From the NCBI GenBank assembly GCA_013397075.1, contig VWZS01001987.1, positions 248,664 through 312,663 of the forward strand: DNA of 64,000 nt, given 5' to 3'. Source of the stretch: Rhabdornis inornatus (lineage: Eukaryota; Chordata; Aves; Passeriformes; Rhabdornithidae). The notes below the pieces were generated by a model that saw only the letters and a list, made by a program, of their open reading frames with translations, ran no database searches and had not been told where the DNA came from. The translations under genes and the position numbers were made by a program. Positions 61,724-64,000 of this stretch are shown here, in pieces (positions within the stretch are counted from its first letter, which is position 1; each line of letters starts with the position of its first letter).

Positions 61724-64000
61724 CTGGTGTAAAAAGAAAAAAACACTTGTCATATTTATGAATTACTGTGAGTTAATAATACACTGGGATCCATTAGTTA
61801 AAGCACATTTGCTCCAAACATGTGGCTTCAGCTTTTTGTTTTTCGTTCAAGCAACATTTTTTCAGATGAAATGCCGTTGCCGTTTTTCTCACAGGCACTC
61901 AGTGAGCCTCAGGGAGTTACAGCATCAATTATTTTTCTCCCCATATGTGGAACAAAATAACGAAAAGAATACTCAAGTGTCCTAGCCAGAGAAGTTGGAA
62001 TTATTATCCAAAATAATAATAAAACAGTATCAAAACATCCAGAAATCAAAAGCTGCAGCCATCTGAATAAATGTAGTTAAAATTGAAAACATAAAGTCTG
62101 CAGAAGATTCTTTTGCGAATAAAATGGGCTCTGGTCTGTTTGTATTTTTAGCAATGTCCTGTCCTGCCTGAGCCAATTCTTTTTCGCCCAAAGTCTGTCT
62201 ACTTGAGTGACTTTTCTTTGAATGTATTTCAAATGATAAATTCATTAGTGTCTTGCAGGTGGATTTGCCTGAATTTGAAAACTTCAGAAAGGACTAAAAT
62301 GACAAGCAAAAATAGAGCACGAATAGAAACTTGTTTTCATACTCTTGCTTTGGAAATGGTGCTGCGTTTATGTGTAATAAAAATCAAGATGTTCATCTTT
62401 CTTCCTCTCTCCCTCTGCAATATTTTTTCAGTGCTGAAGATGTCAAGAGCAGAATTTACCCTTCCCTTGATGCCATCTTTTTTTTCCCCTCCTGTTTCAT
62501 CACAGCTGCATGGACTGCAGCCAACTCAAACTGTACCTTAGCACTTCACTGCTTAGGACTGTGCTGCACGTTCAATTTGACAAGACTTTTTAACGCAGAT
62601 AACTGAGCAGACAGACTGAAACTTCAGACTGGTAACTGCACACCCCAGGATGCCCACACCTCACACCTCTCTGCCTTATCCTTACACAGGCTGATTTCTC
62701 TCACATCAGGAAGAGGCAATGCAGCAAACTCTATGAAGCCCTGCTTGCTCTCAGTACCTGTGGCTTAATTTAGAAGCTCCACCTGCTCTTTGGTTCAGGA
62801 TGTATTTTGCCCACTATACCTAGGAAACATTTATGGAACATCTTACGTAAATGCTGCTGCTTTATTAGTAATAAATTTTCCTTTCATTTATAAGCTTGAA
62901 TTAAGCAAACAGCTCCTCCACTGCTGACTCAGCCTCCGAAGCTGCCCTTTATATATGTCAAACAACATATATAAATTTATAAGGTGAACAATTGTATTTA
63001 AGTTGTATTTAAGTACTGATTTAGTAATCATGAACTTCGCTGGCAGTATCCTTTGGAAACTAAATCCATAAATTTTATTAGTATTAAATGTTTCTAATGG
63101 GAGTTGACAAATACTTGAACTGAGTTGCTTTTTCTCCGCACTTGGCAAAAGGAAAGGGACAAAAATTCTTATTACACAATGAGAAATGCATTAATACTAA
63201 AACCCATTCATCTCAATTTTCTACAAATATAATTTAAGACCTTTTACAACCATTGGTGAAATTACAATGTGCTGTGGGGAAGTTGCAAAAATTTTATGAG
63301 AGTAATAAAATTGTCATTGTAATACCATTATAGGGTGCAGGGACAATATAGATATTTGTATTACCTATTGTCCTTATGCCAGGCTGAAAAACCTACACGC
63401 AGGAGTTATAGCATGTAATGGAGACAACTGCTGATACAAACCAGAGAAAGGAAATCCAGATCCGCTTTAGCTGGCCTAAGACAAATCCTCATTAGAAACA
63501 TGGACTCAGAATATCCTTCCCACTTGTGTCAACAACAATGAAATTTAAATGGGTGGACTGTTTTACATTTGTGTCAATGGTAGCACAGAGACCAACTAAT
63601 TAAGCAGAGATTATGTGCGATAAAACAGTGTCACATCCAAGCCCTGATGTTTTTAACTTCTGTACCATACTTTCTAGGGTTTGCACTCAAGCCTGACTGA
63701 AGGTAATCATGGTGGTCCCCCTTGTTCATAGCCAGAAAAACTTCTCAGGTGCTCATGGCAAAAGCATGAAATTTTACCTGGAATTAAAATGGTGTTAACT
63801 TTCTAGAAGTGGAAATTCCTTTCTCTGAAGAATAGTGTTGCTGGGCTCTATCCAAGGCAAGAGTATTGCTTTCTCCCTGCCTGTCCAAAGAACAAACAAA
63901 AGGAAAAAAGAGAAAGAAAACAAGAGAGGCAATTGCAGCCTTGTATGTTAGCAACATTTCACTGGCTGCATTCAGGAGAGTAATAAAAGAATTGGAATAG
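61724..64000. other. AT-rich non-coding sequence, possibly regulatory
   Basis: No exon, RNA gene or transposon is recognised. The first part (to about 62260) and the stretch 62880-63110 lack simple repeats and have the even AT-rich texture often seen in conserved non-coding elements. Small structures are an inverted repeat ATATATG/CATATAT at 62951-62972 and an 11-base tandem duplication (TTGTATTTAAG) at 62992-63013. A purine-rich tract lies at about 63893-63928. Function is unknown. Confidence 0.55.

Overview
This 64 kb window looks like non-coding DNA from a bird (or another sauropsid). The best evidence is three fragments of CR1, the dominant LINE of bird genomes, at about 5560-5855 (-), 47611-47842 (-) and 52240-52506 (+). 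There are also a few decayed MIR/CORE-SINE-like remnants (clearest at 11379-11480 and 30930-31045), vertebrate-type microsatellites, an AT-rich background and general CpG depletion. I found no bacterial, plasmid or phage content.

No protein-coding gene or exon can be supported. Open reading frames are short and none encodes a recognisable protein. The longest, about 216 codons at 54357-55007 (+), reads through a (TG)n microsatellite. No tRNA, rRNA or known small RNA was recognised. The window is most likely intergenic or lies inside a long intron.

Layout. 1-5.5 kb: featureless. 5.5-5.9 kb: CR1 fragment. 5.9-18 kb: mostly unique sequence with SINE remnants near 10.2 and 11.4 kb and a smooth AT-rich stretch near 15.5-16 kb that might be a conserved non-coding element. 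18-31 kb: unique sequence with T- and A-rich tracts, a short GC-rich hairpin at 20.0 kb and a MIR remnant at 30.9 kb. 31-47 kb: unique sequence with small palindromes at 32.2-32.4 kb and a (TC)11 tract at 43.3 kb. 47.6-51 kb: CR1, an (AAAT)n tract and a notable widely spaced inverted repeat at 49.55/50.6 kb. 52.0-53.7 kb: an exact duplicated block punctuated by single N bases, almost certainly an assembly error. 54-61 kb: unique sequence with small GC-rich patches and microsatellites. 61.48-61.72 kb: the only CpG-dense patch in the window, followed by AT-rich sequence that may be regulatory.

Nothing here resembles a new biological system. The most actionable observations are the assembly duplication, the 46-bp inverted repeat about 1 kb apart, and the CpG cluster near the right end.
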